Origin: Modestobacter italicus
Lineage (GTDB): Bacteria; Actinomycetota; Actinomycetes; Mycobacteriales; Geodermatophilaceae
Assembly: GCF_019799965.1 (NCBI RefSeq)
Contig: NZ_JABGCJ010000010.1
Location: 36,346 to 100,345 of the forward strand
Reading direction: 5' to 3'
DNA length: 64,000 nt
In this document: positions 11,278-20,603 of the stretch, one piece after another
How positions within the stretch are numbered: position 1 is the stretch's first letter
Layout: each line of letters begins with the position of its first letter
The notes under the pieces: generated by a model
Told to the model about the DNA's origin: nothing
What the model saw: the letters and a program-made list of their open reading frames with translations, nothing else
Database searches by the model: none
Position numbers and translations under genes: made by a program

Positions 11278-12216
11278 GTGTCGGTTCTTCCCGCCTCGTT
11301 CCGCTCTCGGATGAACCCGTCCGTGGTCTCCCGGATCGCCCTGGCCAACGTGATCGCCAACGGCGTCATCGTGGTGACCGGCGGCGCCGTGCGCCTGACC
11401 GGCTCGGGGCTGGGCTGCCCGACCTGGCCGGAGTGCACCGACGGCAGCATCCGGCCGACCGCCGAGCTCGCCGGGCACGGGCTGATCGAGTTCGGCAACC
11501 GGCTGCTGACCTTCGTCCTCGTCGTCATCGCGTTCGCGACCGTCGTGGCGGTCTTCGCCTCGGTACGCCGGGACCTGCGCCGGCTGGCCGTGCTGAGCCT
11601 GCTGGGCATCCCGGCGCAGGCGCTCCTCGGCGGGGTCACCGTGCTCACCGGGCTGAACCCCTGGACCGTGGCCGCCCACTTCCTGGTCTCCTCGGTGCTG
11701 GTCGCCATCGCCACCGTCCTGTGGCTGCGCTCCCGCGAACCCGGGGTCGGGCAGCTGCTGGTGCGCCGGCCCTTCGCGCTGCTGGTCACCGGCATCGCCG
11801 CCACCGTCGCCGCCGTCCAGGTGGCCGGCACGGTGGTCACCGGCAGCGGCCCGCACAGCGGCGACCCGGAGGCCGGCCGCACCGGCCTGGACCCGGAGCT
11901 GATGAGCCAGCTGCACGCCGACCTCGTGTTCCTGCTCATCGGCCTGACCATCGCCCTGCTCGTGGGCCTGCACGCCACCGACGCCCCCGGCCGGGTCCGC
12001 CGCGCGGCCCGCGACCTGCTGATCGTGGAGCTGGCCCAGGGCGTCGTCGGCTTCGTCCAGTACTTCACCGACCTGCCCGCGCTGCTGGTGCTGCTGCACA
12101 TGGCCGGCGCCGTGCTGATCGTCGTCTACACCGCCCGGCTGGTCTGGTCGGTCCGCGGGCCGTCGTCCGAGGTGCCCGTGGCCGGCTCCCCCGTCACCAC
12201 CGCCGCCGTCCACTGA
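11278..12216 (+). CDS. ctaA: Heme A synthase (COX15/CtaA family)
   Basis: CtaA oxidises heme O to heme A for cytochrome aa3 oxidase in the membrane. The 312-residue protein has about eight hydrophobic helices and the family motif VTGGAVRLTGSGLGCPTWPE near residues 34-53. Conserved helix histidines include those in AGHGLIEFGNR, AAHFLVSS, QLHADLVF and LLHMAGAVL; these pairs ligate heme. GSGPHSGDPEAGR lies between the two four-helix halves. The GTG start at 11278 follows a TAGCAT box by 7 nt. Together with ctaB, 1.7 kb away on the other strand, it supplies heme A. Confidence 0.93.
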   Translation: MSVLPASFRSRMNPSVVSRIALANVIANGVIVVTGGAVRLTGSGLGCPTWPECTDGSIRPTAELAGHGLIEFGNRLLTFVLVVIAFATVVAVFASVRRDLRRLAVLSLLGIPAQALLGGVTVLTGLNPWTVAAHFLVSSVLVAIATVLWLRSREPGVGQLLVRRPFALLVTGIAATVAAVQVAGTVVTGSGPHSGDPEAGRTGLDPELMSQLHADLVFLLIGLTIALLVGLHATDAPGRVRRAARDLLIVELAQGVVGFVQYFTDLPALLVLLHMAGAVLIVVYTARLVWSVRGPSSEVPVAGSPVTTAAVH

Positions 12217-12295
12217 GCGACCGGGCCGCTCCGCCGGTACGACACGCCGAGAGTCGGTCGCCGGGCGGCCGGCTCCGCGCTGTCATGGTGCGCCG

Positions 12296-12808
12296 GTGAC
12301 CTCCACGGCCCTGGTCGAGCACGCGGCGCTCGTGCCGCTCGCACTGGTCCTGGTGGTGCTCGGCAGCACCCTGATCGGGCACCTGGTGCTGCGCCGCCGG
12401 CCCCGGTTGCTCACCGCGCTGCTGGGCCTCGCCCTGCTGCCGGTGGTCGTCCTGACCCTCGTGCCGTCCGGCACCTCCCGAGGGGACGATGTCGGCTGCA
12501 CGGTCCAGTTCGCCGTGCCGACGCTGGGGAGCGTCGAGCTGCTGGCCAACGTGGCGCTGTTCCTGCCGCCGGCACTCCTCGGCACGCTGCTCACCCGCCG
12601 CCCGCTGCTGGTGCTGGCCGCGGCGGCCGCACTGTCCGGGGCGATCGAAGCGCTGCAGGCCCTCGTGCCCGCCCTGGGCCGGGCGTGCGACACCAACGAC
12701 TGGCTGATGAACACCGCCGGTGCGTCCGTCGGCGTGGCCCTGGCCGTCGTCCTCCTCGCCCTCACCGACCGACGCGAGGACGGCCGGATGCCGGCGCAGC
12801 CGAGGTGA
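12296..12808 (+). CDS. VanZ-like membrane protein
   Basis: This 170-residue protein has four or five hydrophobic helices and the VanZ-like core: NVALFLPPALLGTLL at about residues 84-98, IEALQALVPALGRACDTNDW near 121-140, then LMNTAGASVG. Such proteins are widespread in Gram-positive bacteria and only some relate to teicoplanin resistance, so no resistance role is claimed. The GTG at 12296 was chosen as the first start before the first helix. It follows ctaA by 79 bp on the same strand and converges on ctaB. Confidence 0.82.
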   Translation: MTSTALVEHAALVPLALVLVVLGSTLIGHLVLRRRPRLLTALLGLALLPVVVLTLVPSGTSRGDDVGCTVQFAVPTLGSVELLANVALFLPPALLGTLLTRRPLLVLAAAAALSGAIEALQALVPALGRACDTNDWLMNTAGASVGVALAVVLLALTDRREDGRMPAQPR

Positions 12809-12970
12809 CCCCGGAGGACCGCACGCAGTGAGCGGGCACGACCCTCGGGGCGGCCGCGTCGAGCCGGCGCCGTGCTGGCCCGGCCACCTCGGGGAGGCCC
12901 GGGCCGACGCCGCGAGGCGTGACGGGAGGCGGCGGCTCCTCAGCCGGGGACGTGCGCCACCGGAGCGTCC
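12809..12970. other. Convergent intergenic region, no gene
   Basis: These 162 bp lie between the vanZ-like and ctaB stop codons. They are rich in short GC inverted repeats. On the minus strand, bases about 12940-12886 faintly resemble the stop-proximal hairpin repeats found elsewhere in the window (shared ACGCCTCGC and GGGCC words), but the outer stem is not conserved, so I do not count it as a copy. Confidence 0.5.
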
Positions 12971-13894
12971 TCAGGCGAGAACGTCGACGACCAGGGCGAT
13001 CGACAGCAGTGTCATGTAGGTGATCGACACCGAGAACAGCTTCATCGGCCGGTCGGGCACGCCCGCCTTGATCCGGCGCAGCCAGGCGTGCGACTCGGCG
13101 ACGTACCAGGCGCCCAGGGCGAGGGTCGCGATGCCGGTGCCCCAGCCGAGCTGCGGGGTGACCGGGGCCATCAGCAGCGAGACGGCCAACGTCCCCCATG
13201 CCCACGCGACCGACTGGCGGCCCACGCTGACCGGACCGGCGACGACCGAGAGCATGGGTACGCCGGCCCGGAAGTAGTCGAAGCGGAACCGGCTGGCCAG
13301 CGCCCAGAAGTGCGGCATCTGCCAGCAGAAGACGATGCCGAAGAAGACCAGCGCCGGCCAGTCCAGCGACCCGGTGACCGCGGCCCAGCCGATCAGCACC
13401 GGCGCCGCGCCCGGCAGCCCGCCGAAGACGGTGTTGTGGTGGGTCCGGCGCTTGAGCACCATCGTGTAGAAGACCGAGTAGGCCAGCACCGCGGCCGCCG
13501 TGAGCGCCGTGGCCAGTGGCGTGGTGAACAGGCCCAGCAGGACCAGCGCGACCCAGGCCAGCAGCACCCCGAACACCAGCGCGTTGCGCGGCCGGATCAC
13601 CCCGCTGGGGATCGGCCGGTCACGGGTGCGCGACATCAGCCGGTCGATGTCGCGGTCGTACCAGCAGTTGATGGTGTTGGCGGCGCCGGCGGCGAGCATG
13701 CCGCCGACGAGCGTGGCCACGACCAGGCCGGTCCCGGGCCATCCACCGGCAGCCAGCATCATCGCCGGCAGCGTGGTGACCAGCAGCAGCTCGACGAGCT
13801 TGGGCTTGGTCAGCGAGACGTAGGCGGCGACCGTCGCACGGGCCGATCTCGTCGGCCGGGCCGGGCTGACGGAGCGGTCGGCGATCGCCGTCAC
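12971..13894 (-). CDS. ctaB: Protoheme IX farnesyltransferase (heme O synthase)
   Basis: CtaB adds a farnesyl chain to protoheme to make heme O, the substrate of CtaA. The 307-residue UbiA-superfamily protein has the first Asp-rich motif NTINCWYDRDIDRLMSRT and the DRPIPSG segment that follows, plus the heme O synthase-specific loop YTMVLKRRTHHNTVFGGLPG. About nine hydrophobic helices follow an Arg/Ser-rich N-terminus. The GTG at 13894 begins right before the conserved region (TKPKLVELLLVTTLPAM at about 28-45); the open frame upstream to 14014 shows no family similarity. It is divergent from tkt. Confidence 0.94.
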   Translation of the reverse strand: MTAIADRSVSPARPTRSARATVAAYVSLTKPKLVELLLVTTLPAMMLAAGGWPGTGLVVATLVGGMLAAGAANTINCWYDRDIDRLMSRTRDRPIPSGVIRPRNALVFGVLLAWVALVLLGLFTTPLATALTAAAVLAYSVFYTMVLKRRTHHNTVFGGLPGAAPVLIGWAAVTGSLDWPALVFFGIVFCWQMPHFWALASRFRFDYFRAGVPMLSVVAGPVSVGRQSVAWAWGTLAVSLLMAPVTPQLGWGTGIATLALGAWYVAESHAWLRRIKAGVPDRPMKLFSVSITYMTLLSIALVVDVLA

Positions 13895-14215
13895 CGCATG
13901 CCCAGGAGCGCGGCGTCGCGCGGGCAGCAGAGCACCACGAGGTCCTTCTCCGCCGGGGATGGGGTTGCGCGACCACTGTAGCCGGGCATCCCCCGCGGAA
14001 TGACTCAGCACCACTAGGGTTTGATCACGTTGACTCTGCGCGTGATGCGGGTAGGGCGGACGTCGAGGACGACGGCGCGCCCACGCTCACGACCTCCGAC
14101 CGCGCCGACCGGGGCGGCCGTGGTGTGCACCGTCGTCCGCCCGGGGTGGATCGACCCCCTGGCCCCCCGGGCGGGTCCGACACCGATCTATCCCCGAGGG
14201 AGCTCCGAGCGCCAC
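13895..14215. other. Divergent promoter region between ctaB and tkt
   Basis: These 321 bp hold no convincing gene. For ctaB, a minus-strand TACAGT -10-like box lies at 13980-13975. For tkt, TTGACT (14030-14035) and TAGGGC (14052-14057) are spaced by 16 nt, giving a ~150 nt leader. A second plus-strand TAGGGT lies at 14015-14020 without a good -35. All are predictions from sequence. Confidence 0.4.
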
Positions 14216-16447
14216 ATGACCAGCGACAACGGAACCAAGAGCACCGCCGCCGAGGCCCCCGCCGAGGCCGCCACCGACAGCTCCACCGGCTCGCCCCGCC
14301 AGCCCACGCCCACCCTCCCCGAGGGCTTCGGCGACCTGGACCGCGCCGCCATCGACACCGCCCGCGTGCTGGCCATGGACGCCGTCCAGAAGGTGGGCAA
14401 CGGCCACCCGGGCACCGCGATGAGCATGGCGCCGGTCGCCTACCTGCTGTTCCAGAAGTGGCTCAAGCACGACCCGAGCGACCCGAACTGGGCGGCCCGC
14501 GACCGCTTCGTGCTCTCCATGGGGCACTCGAGCCTCACCCTGTACGTCCAGCTGTACCTGGCCGGCTACGGCCTCGAGCTCGACGACCTCAAGGCGCTGC
14601 GCACCTGGGGCTCGAAGACCCCGGGGCACCCCGAGGTCGGCCACACCGCCGGCGTCGAGACCACCACCGGCCCGCTGGGCCAGGGCGTCGGCAACGCGGT
14701 CGGCATGGCGATGGCCGCCCGCCGCGAGCGCGGCATGCTCGACCCCGACGCCGCCGAGGGCGAGAGCCTGTTCGACCACACGATCTGGGCGTTCGCCTCC
14801 GACGGTGACCTGGAGGAGGGCGTCAGCGGCGAGGCCTCCTCGCTGGCCGGCACCCAGCAGCTGGGCAACCTCGTGCTCGTCTACGACGACAACAAGATCT
14901 CCATCGAGGACGACACCACCGTCGCCTTCACCGAGGACGTCGGCGCGCGCTACGCCGCCTACGGCTGGCACGTGCAGCACGTCGACGACGGTGAGGACCT
15001 CGCCGCCGTGGACGCCGCCTTCGCCGCCGCCAAGGCCGAGACGAACCGCCCCTCGATCATCGTGCTGCGCACGGTCATCGGCTGGCCCTCGCCGAACAAG
15101 CAGAACACCGGCGCCGTGCACGGCTCCGCGCTCGGCGAGGACGAGGTCAAGGCGACCAAGGAGATCCTGGGTTTCGACCCGGAGCAGACCTTCGAGGTCC
15201 GCCCCGAGGTCATCGAGCACACCCGCAAGGCCGTCACCCGCGGCCAGGAGGCACACCGCGCCTGGCAGCAGCAGTTCGACGCTTGGCAGCAGGCCAACCC
15301 GGCCGGCGCGGCGCTGATGGAGCGGATGAGCACCCGCACCCTGCCCGAGGGCTGGGCGGAGAAGCTGCCGAGCTGGGACGCCGACCCCAAGGGCGTCGCC
15401 ACCCGCAAGGCCTCCGGCGAGGTCCTCTCCGCCCTCTACCCCGAGCTCCCCGAGCTGTGGGGCGGCTCGGCCGACCTGGCCGAGAGCAACAACACCGCGG
15501 TCAAGGGCGAGCCGTCGTTCCTCCCGGCGAACCGCCAGACCAAGGCGTGGACCGGTGGCCCCTACGGCCGCACGCTGCACTTCGGCGTCCGTGAGCACGC
15601 CATGGGCGCGGTCATGAACGGCATCGCCCTGCACGGCGGCACCCGGGTCTACGGCGGCACGTTCCTCACCTTCTCCGACTACATGCGTGGAGCGGTGCGG
15701 CTGGCCGCCCTCATGCAGCTGCCGGTGACCTACGTGTGGACGCACGACTCGATCGGCCTGGGCGAGGACGGCCCGACCCACCAGCCGATCGAGCACTACG
15801 CCGCGCTGCGGGCCATCCCCGGCCTGGACTTCGTACGTCCGGCCGACGCCAACGAGACCGCGGTCGCGTGGCGGACGATCCTGGAGCACAACGACCGGCC
15901 GGCCGGCCTGGCGCTCTCCCGGCAGAACCTGCCGGTGTTCGACCGGACCCAGTTCGCCTCCGCCGAGGGCGTCGCCAAGGGCGGCTACGTGCTCGCCGAG
16001 GCGTCCAGCGGCACCCCCGAGGTGATCCTCATGGGCACCGGCTCCGAGGTGCAGATCGCCGTCGCCGCCCGCGAGCAGCTCGAGGCCGCCGGCGTCCCGA
16101 CCCGGGTCGTCTCCCTGCCCTGCTGGGAGTGGTTCGCCGAGCAGGACCAGGCCTACCGTGAGCAGGTGCTGCCCCCGTCGGTCAAGGCGCGGGTCAGCGT
16201 CGAGGCCGGGGTGCCCATGGGCTGGCGCGAGTTCGTCGGCGACGCCGGACGGATCGTCGGGCTCAACCACTACGGCGCCAGCGCGTCCTTCTCGAAGCTG
16301 TACGAGGAGTTCGGGCTGACCGAGGACGCCGTCGTCGCGGCGGCACGGGAGAGCATCGAGGCCGCTGCCTCCGGCGCCAACCCGCCGAGCGGTGCCGGCG
16401 TCTCCCGCGGCGGGGTCTTCAGCTCCGACGCCACCGGCGACCACTGA
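14216..16447 (+). CDS. tkt: Transketolase
   Basis: This TPP-dependent enzyme moves two-carbon units between sugar phosphates in the non-oxidative pentose phosphate pathway. The 743-residue protein has [15 protein letters not shown] (conserved His) near residue 60, the TPP/Mg site [14 protein letters not shown] near 197, [14 protein letters not shown] and [12 protein letters not shown] in the pyrimidine domain, and the C-terminal domain. About 40 residues rich in Thr, Ala and Pro precede the conserved start. The ATG at 14216 follows a GAGGGAG-like ribosome-binding site; the longer frame upstream is not supported. The stop is followed 4 nt later by a hairpin repeat. Confidence 0.96.
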   Translation: MTSDNGTKSTAAEAPAEAATDSSTGSPRQPTPTLPEGFGDLDRAAIDTARVLAMDAVQKVGNGHPGTAMSMAPVAYLLFQKWLKHDPSDPNWAARDRFVLSMGHSSLTLYVQLYLAGYGLELDDLKALRTWGSKTPGHPEVGHTAGVETTTGPLGQGVGNAVGMAMAARRERGMLDPDAAEGESLFDHTIWAFASDGDLEEGVSGEASSLAGTQQLGNLVLVYDDNKISIEDDTTVAFTEDVGARYAAYGWHVQHVDDGEDLAAVDAAFAAAKAETNRPSIIVLRTVIGWPSPNKQNTGAVHGSALGEDEVKATKEILGFDPEQTFEVRPEVIEHTRKAVTRGQEAHRAWQQQFDAWQQANPAGAALMERMSTRTLPEGWAEKLPSWDADPKGVATRKASGEVLSALYPELPELWGGSADLAESNNTAVKGEPSFLPANRQTKAWTGGPYGRTLHFGVREHAMGAVMNGIALHGGTRVYGGTFLTFSDYMRGAVRLAALMQLPVTYVWTHDSIGLGEDGPTHQPIEHYAALRAIPGLDFVRPADANETAVAWRTILEHNDRPAGLALSRQNLPVFDRTQFASAEGVAKGGYVLAEASSGTPEVILMGTGSEVQIAVAAREQLEAAGVPTRVVSLPCWEWFAEQDQAYREQVLPPSVKARVSVEAGVPMGWREFVGDAGRIVGLNHYGASASFSKLYEEFGLTEDAVVAAARESIEAAASGANPPSGAGVSRGGVFSSDATGDH

Positions 16448-16451
16448 GAAA

Positions 16452-16507
16452 GGACCCCGGTGCCCCCCACCCCTCGCACGCTCGGGGCGGGCCCCTGCAC
16501 CGGGGCC
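16452..16507 (+). repeat. Stop-proximal hairpin repeat, copy A (after tkt)
   Basis: This copy begins 4 nt after the tkt stop. The outer stem CCCCGGTGC (16455-16463) pairs perfectly with 16497-16505. The inner part holds the shared words CCCCCCACC, CTCGCA, GCTCG and GGCGGG. It ends 37 nt before the tal start and may act as a terminator or attenuator between tkt and tal. Confidence 0.85.
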
Positions 16508-16544
16508 GCCCCAGGCGCACCGCTCTTCTAGGAAGGAACTGACC

Positions 16545-17651
16545 ATGACCCAGAACGAAAACCTGGCACAGCTGTCGCAGGCGGGGGTCGCCGTCTGGCT
16601 CGACGACCTCTCCCGCGACCGCATCCGCAGCGGCAACCTGCAGCAGCTGGTCGACGAGCACAGCGTCGTCGGCGTCACCACCAACCCGAGCATCTTCGCC
16701 GCGGCGATCAGCGGATCGAAGTCCTACGACGACCAGCTGCACGCCATGGCGGTGCGCAAGGTGAGCGTCGAGGAGGCGCTGCGCACCATCACCGCCGCCG
16801 ACGTCCGGGACGCCTGCGACCTGCTCGCGCCGGTCGCCGAGCGGACCGGCCGGGACGGCCGCGTGTCGCTGGAGGTGGCCCCGGGCCTGGCCCGCGACAC
16901 CGACGCGACCGCCGCGGAGGCCGCCCACCTGTGGTGGCTGGTCGACCGGCCGAACCTGTTCATCAAGATCCCGGCGACCGTCGAGGGCCTGCCGGCGATC
17001 ACCTCCACGATCGCGGCCGGCATCAGCGTGAACGTGACGCTGATCTTCAGCCTCGAGCGCTACCGGGCCGTGATGGAGGCCTACATCGCGGGCCTCGAGC
17101 AGCGGCTGGCCGAGGACCCGAACGCCTCCTTCGAGGGCATCGAGTCCGTGGCGTCGTTCTTCGTCTCCCGCGTGGACACCGAGATCGACAAGCGCCTGGA
17201 CGCCGCCGGCGCCGACGCCTCGCTCAAGGGCAAGGCCGGCGTGGCCAACGCCCAGCTGGCCTACCAGGCCTACGAGGAGGTGTTCTCCTCCGACCGCTGG
17301 AAGGCGCTGGAGGCCAAGGGCGCCAGCAAGCAGCGGGCGCTGTGGGCCTCGACCGGCGTCAAGAACCCGGAGTACTCCGACACCCTCTACCTGTCCGAGC
17401 TCATCGCCCCGGACACGGTGAACACGATGCCGGAGAAGACCATGCAGGCCTACGCCGACCACGGCCAGGCCGGCACCCCGGTGCAGTCGGCCTACGCGGA
17501 CGCCGAGAAGGTCATGCAGGCGGTCGCCGACGCCGGGATCGACCTCGACGACGTCTTCCGCGTCCTCGAGGACGAGGCCGTGCAGAAGTTCGTCGACGCC
17601 TGGGACGAGCTGACCGCGTCGGTCCAGGAGCAGCTGCAGGACAAGGCCTGA
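16545..17651 (+). CDS. tal: Transaldolase
   Basis: Transaldolase transfers a three-carbon dihydroxyacetone unit between sugar phosphates. The 368-residue protein has [14 protein letters not shown] near residue 42-55 and the Schiff-base lysine Lys141 in [34 protein letters not shown] follows. Length fits the long actinobacterial type. The ATG at 16545 follows AGGAAGG at 9 nt; the frame upstream runs through the hairpin repeat and is rejected. It is the second gene of the tkt-tal pair and is followed by two strong hairpins. Confidence 0.96.
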   Translation: MTQNENLAQLSQAGVAVWLDDLSRDRIRSGNLQQLVDEHSVVGVTTNPSIFAAAISGSKSYDDQLHAMAVRKVSVEEALRTITAADVRDACDLLAPVAERTGRDGRVSLEVAPGLARDTDATAAEAAHLWWLVDRPNLFIKIPATVEGLPAITSTIAAGISVNVTLIFSLERYRAVMEAYIAGLEQRLAEDPNASFEGIESVASFFVSRVDTEIDKRLDAAGADASLKGKAGVANAQLAYQAYEEVFSSDRWKALEAKGASKQRALWASTGVKNPEYSDTLYLSELIAPDTVNTMPEKTMQAYADHGQAGTPVQSAYADAEKVMQAVADAGIDLDDVFRVLEDEAVQKFVDAWDELTASVQEQLQDKA

Positions 17652-17655
17652 CCGA

Positions 17656-17693
17656 CGGGCCGGGGGACGACGTCCGCGTCGTCCCCCGGCCCG
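17656..17693 (+). terminator. Hairpin terminator after tal
   Basis: A perfect 17 bp stem (17656-17672 with 17677-17693) has a TCCG tetraloop and starts 4 nt after the tal stop. There is no U-tract. It should end the tkt-tal transcript. Confidence 0.8.
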
Positions 17694-17735
17694 CACCGCG
17701 GCGCCACCGCCCCACCGCACCACCCCCTGAACACC

Positions 17736-17771
17736 GCCGCCGTCCGGTCCGGCGCCGCACCGGACGGCGGC
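17736..17771 (+). terminator. Second hairpin in the tal-zwf gap
   Basis: A perfect 13 bp stem (17736-17748 with 17759-17771) has a 10 nt loop, 32 bp before the zwf start. It may be a back-up terminator or part of the zwf leader; position alone cannot tell. Confidence 0.5.
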
Positions 17772-17803
17772 ACCCTGCGAGCTGATCGAGGACGGATCTG
17801 ACG

Positions 17804-19327
17804 ATGCCCACCAACCCGTTGCGCGATCCGCGGGACCGGCGGCTGCCCCGAGTACCGGAGCCGTGCGCGCTGGTCGTCTTCGGGATCACCGGGGACCTGT
17901 CGCGCAAGAAGTTGCTGCCGGCCGTGTACGACCTGGCCAACCGCGGGCTGCTGCCCACCAACTTCGCGTTGCTGGGCTTCGCCCGCCGCGACTGGGGGGA
18001 CGTCGAGTTCTCCGAGCTCGCCCGCTCGGCCGCCCGTGAGCACGCCCGCACCCCGTGGCGCGAGGAGGTCTGGGAGCGGCTGGCCAACAGCGTCCGCTTC
18101 GTCCAGGGCTCCTTCGACGACGACGACGCCTTCGACGAGCTGGCCAGCAACCTCGCCGAGCTCGAGGGCAGCCACGGCATCGGCGGCAACGCCGCGTTCT
18201 ACCTGTCGATCCCGCCGGCCCTGTTCCCGACCGTGCTCAAGCAGATGCAGCGCACCGGGATGGCCGAGAGCACCCCCGACCGCTGGCGGCGGGTGGTCGT
18301 GGAGAAGCCGTTCGGCACCGACCTCGCCTCCAGCCGGCAGCTCAACGAGCTGGTGGACTCGGTGTTCACCGCCGACGACGTCTTCCGGATCGACCACTAC
18401 CTGGGCAAGGAGACGGTCCAGAACCTGCTGGCCCTCCGGTTCGCCAACACCCTCTTCGAGCCGCTGTGGAACGGCCACCACGTCGACTCGGTGCAGATCA
18501 CCATGGCCGAGGACGTCGGCATCGGCGGCCGCGCCGGCTTCTACGAGAAGACCGGCGCCGCCCGGGACGTGCTGCAGAACCACCTCCTCCAGCTGCTGGC
18601 GCTGACCGCCATGGAGGAGCCGGTGGAGTTCTCGGCGGAGGAGATCCGCACCGAGAAGCTGAAGGTGCTGCGCGCCGTGTCCGTGCCCGACGTCGCCGAC
18701 ATGGACCGGTTCGCCATCCGCGGTCAGTACCAGCAGGGCTGGCTGGCCGGGCAGCGGGCCACCGGCTACCAGCAGGAGGAGGGCGTCTCCCCCGACTCCA
18801 CCACCGAGACCTACGCCGCCGTCCGGCTGGGCGTGGAGACCCGCCGCTGGGCCGGCGTCCCGTTCTACCTGCGCACCGGCAAGCGGCTGCCCCGCCGGGT
18901 CACCGAGATCGCCCTGGTGTTCAAGCGGGCCCCGCACCTGCCGTTCGCGCCCACCGACACCGAGGAGCTGGGCCACAACCAGCTCGTCATCCGGGTGCAG
19001 CCCGACGAGGGCGTGACGCTGAAGTTCGGGTCGAAGGTGCCCGGCAGCGTGATGGAGGTCCGCGACGTCGCGATGGACTTCCTCTACGGCGAGCAGTTCA
19101 CCGAGGCCAGCCCCGAGGCCTACGAGCGACTGCTGCTGGACGTGCTGCTCGGCGACGCCACGCTGTTCCCCCGCAACGCCGAGGTGGAGGCATCCTGGGC
19201 GGTCATCGACCCGCTCGAGGAGTTCTGGGCCAACACGACCCCGCACCCCTACCGGGCCGGTGAGTGGGGCCCCCGCGCCGCCGACGCGATGCTCGAGGCC
19301 GAGGGCCGGGCGTGGCGCCGACCGTGA
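17804..19327 (+). CDS. zwf: Glucose-6-phosphate dehydrogenase
   Basis: Zwf makes 6-phosphogluconolactone and NADPH in the first step of the oxidative pentose phosphate pathway. The 507-residue protein has the nucleotide-binding FGITGDLSRKKLLPAVYDL near residue 26, VVEKPFGTDLASS near 166, and the signature RIDHYLGKETVQN near 196, containing the catalytic His-Tyr and Lys. The ATG at 17804 is the first in-frame start with the usual short N-terminus. It is followed by opcA, whose product assists Zwf in actinobacteria, and then by pgl, the next enzyme. Confidence 0.97.
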   Translation: MPTNPLRDPRDRRLPRVPEPCALVVFGITGDLSRKKLLPAVYDLANRGLLPTNFALLGFARRDWGDVEFSELARSAAREHARTPWREEVWERLANSVRFVQGSFDDDDAFDELASNLAELEGSHGIGGNAAFYLSIPPALFPTVLKQMQRTGMAESTPDRWRRVVVEKPFGTDLASSRQLNELVDSVFTADDVFRIDHYLGKETVQNLLALRFANTLFEPLWNGHHVDSVQITMAEDVGIGGRAGFYEKTGAARDVLQNHLLQLLALTAMEEPVEFSAEEIRTEKLKVLRAVSVPDVADMDRFAIRGQYQQGWLAGQRATGYQQEEGVSPDSTTETYAAVRLGVETRRWAGVPFYLRTGKRLPRRVTEIALVFKRAPHLPFAPTDTEELGHNQLVIRVQPDEGVTLKFGSKVPGSVMEVRDVAMDFLYGEQFTEASPEAYERLLLDVLLGDATLFPRNAEVEASWAVIDPLEEFWANTTPHPYRAGEWGPRAADAMLEAEGRAWRRP

Positions 19328-19376
19328 CCGCCCTCCTCCCCCGCCCCGCTCTGCCCACCCTCGAGGAGGGAACGTC

Positions 19377-20603
19377 ATGACGACACTCTGGGACACCACC
19401 GGCTCCGCGGTGGTCAAGGAACTGGCCGCCCAACGCCGCACCGGCGGCGCCGTGATGAGCGGTGTCGCGCTGACCCTGGTGGTCGTGGCCGACGAGGGCC
19501 GCGTCGCCGAGGCCGAGCAGGCGGCGACCGCCGCCGCGGAGGTACACCCCTGCCGGCTGCTGATCGTCGTCCGGCGGCAGATCGAGGCCCCGGTGCCCCG
19601 GCTGGACGCCGAGGTGCAGATCGGTGGCCGGCTGGGCCCCGGCGAGTCCGTGGTCATGCGGATGTACGGCCGGCTGGGGCTGCACGCCGAGTCCGTCGTC
19701 CTGCCGCTGCTGGCCGCCGACGCCCCGGTGGTCACCTGGTGGCACGAGACGCCCCCGGAGCAGATCGCCCGCGACGCGCTCGGTGTGATCGCCGACCGGC
19801 GGATCACCGACTCGTCGATGGCGCCGGACCCGGTGGCCGCGCTGCGCAACCGGGCGCACGACTACTACCCCGGCGACACCGACATCACCTGGACGCGCAG
19901 CACCCCCTGGCGGGCCACGCTCGCCTCCACGCTGGACTCCGTGTCCGGCCGCCGCGGCGAGCCGGTCCGGGTGCTGGGCGGACGCGTGGAGGGCGACCCG
20001 GACAACGCCACCGCCCAGCTGGTGGCCGGCTGGCTCTCCTCCCGGTGCGGGTGCCCCATCGAGGTGGTGCCCAGCCCGCGGAAGAACGGCCCCCGCGGCA
20101 TCGACTCGGTGACCCTGCAGCTCGACCAGGGCGAGGAGGTGCGGCTGCAGGACGACCGCAAGGGCGGCGCGGTGATCGACCAGCCGTTCCGGCCGGAGTC
20201 CGTCGTCGCCCTCCCCGACCGCAGTCTCGGTGAGCTGATCGGTGAGGAACTGCGTCGGCTGGACCCCGACGAGCCCTACAGCGAGGCGCTGGAGGCCGTC
20301 ACCGGTGTACGGGGCCTGTCCGACCGGCCGGCCTGTCGCGACCACGTCTGGTTCGACCCGATGCGGCCCGAGCAGACCACCGAGCCCCGCGACGTCCGGG
20401 GTGAGACCGCCGGAGGCTCCGCGACGGCGCACGCGGCCCCGACGGTGCCCGACGTGCCCGGGGACACCGACGAGGTCGCCCTCAGCGGTGAGCACGACTC
20501 CCCCGCCGACGACTCCGAGGAGCAGGCGGCCGTGCAGTCCCCCGCCGCGCCGTCGGCGAAGAAGGCCGGCGCCGCAGCCGCGAAGAAGGCGGGCACCCGA
20601 TGA
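19377..20603 (+). CDS. opcA: OpcA, glucose-6-phosphate dehydrogenase assembly protein
   Basis: OpcA is an assembly or allosteric partner of glucose-6-phosphate dehydrogenase in cyanobacteria and actinobacteria. The 408-residue protein has the family core: MSGVALTLVVV near the N-terminus, VQIGGRLGPGESVVMRMYG, and LLAADAPVVTWWHETPP with its tryptophans. The first ~315 residues are conserved. The last ~90 are Asp/Glu/Ser/Pro-rich and end in an Ala/Lys-rich tail (SAKKAGAAAAKKAGTR). A GAGGAGGG ribosome-binding site precedes the ATG at 19377. The stop overlaps the pgl start by 4 bp (ATGA). Confidence 0.93.
   Translation: MTTLWDTTGSAVVKELAAQRRTGGAVMSGVALTLVVVADEGRVAEAEQAATAAAEVHPCRLLIVVRRQIEAPVPRLDAEVQIGGRLGPGESVVMRMYGRLGLHAESVVLPLLAADAPVVTWWHETPPEQIARDALGVIADRRITDSSMAPDPVAALRNRAHDYYPGDTDITWTRSTPWRATLASTLDSVSGRRGEPVRVLGGRVEGDPDNATAQLVAGWLSSRCGCPIEVVPSPRKNGPRGIDSVTLQLDQGEEVRLQDDRKGGAVIDQPFRPESVVALPDRSLGELIGEELRRLDPDEPYSEALEAVTGVRGLSDRPACRDHVWFDPMRPEQTTEPRDVRGETAGGSATAHAAPTVPDVPGDTDEVALSGEHDSPADDSEEQAAVQSPAAPSAKKAGAAAAKKAGTR

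Noticed and set aside
12886-12940. Possible fifth copy of the stop-proximal repeat after ctaB
   Set aside because: Shares ACGCCTCGC and GGGCC words but lacks the GGACCCC start and the outer stem, and lies ~30 nt from the stop instead of 4-5.
14087-16693. 868-residue minus-strand open frame over tkt
   Set aside because: Shadow of transketolase, with no start context or family motif.
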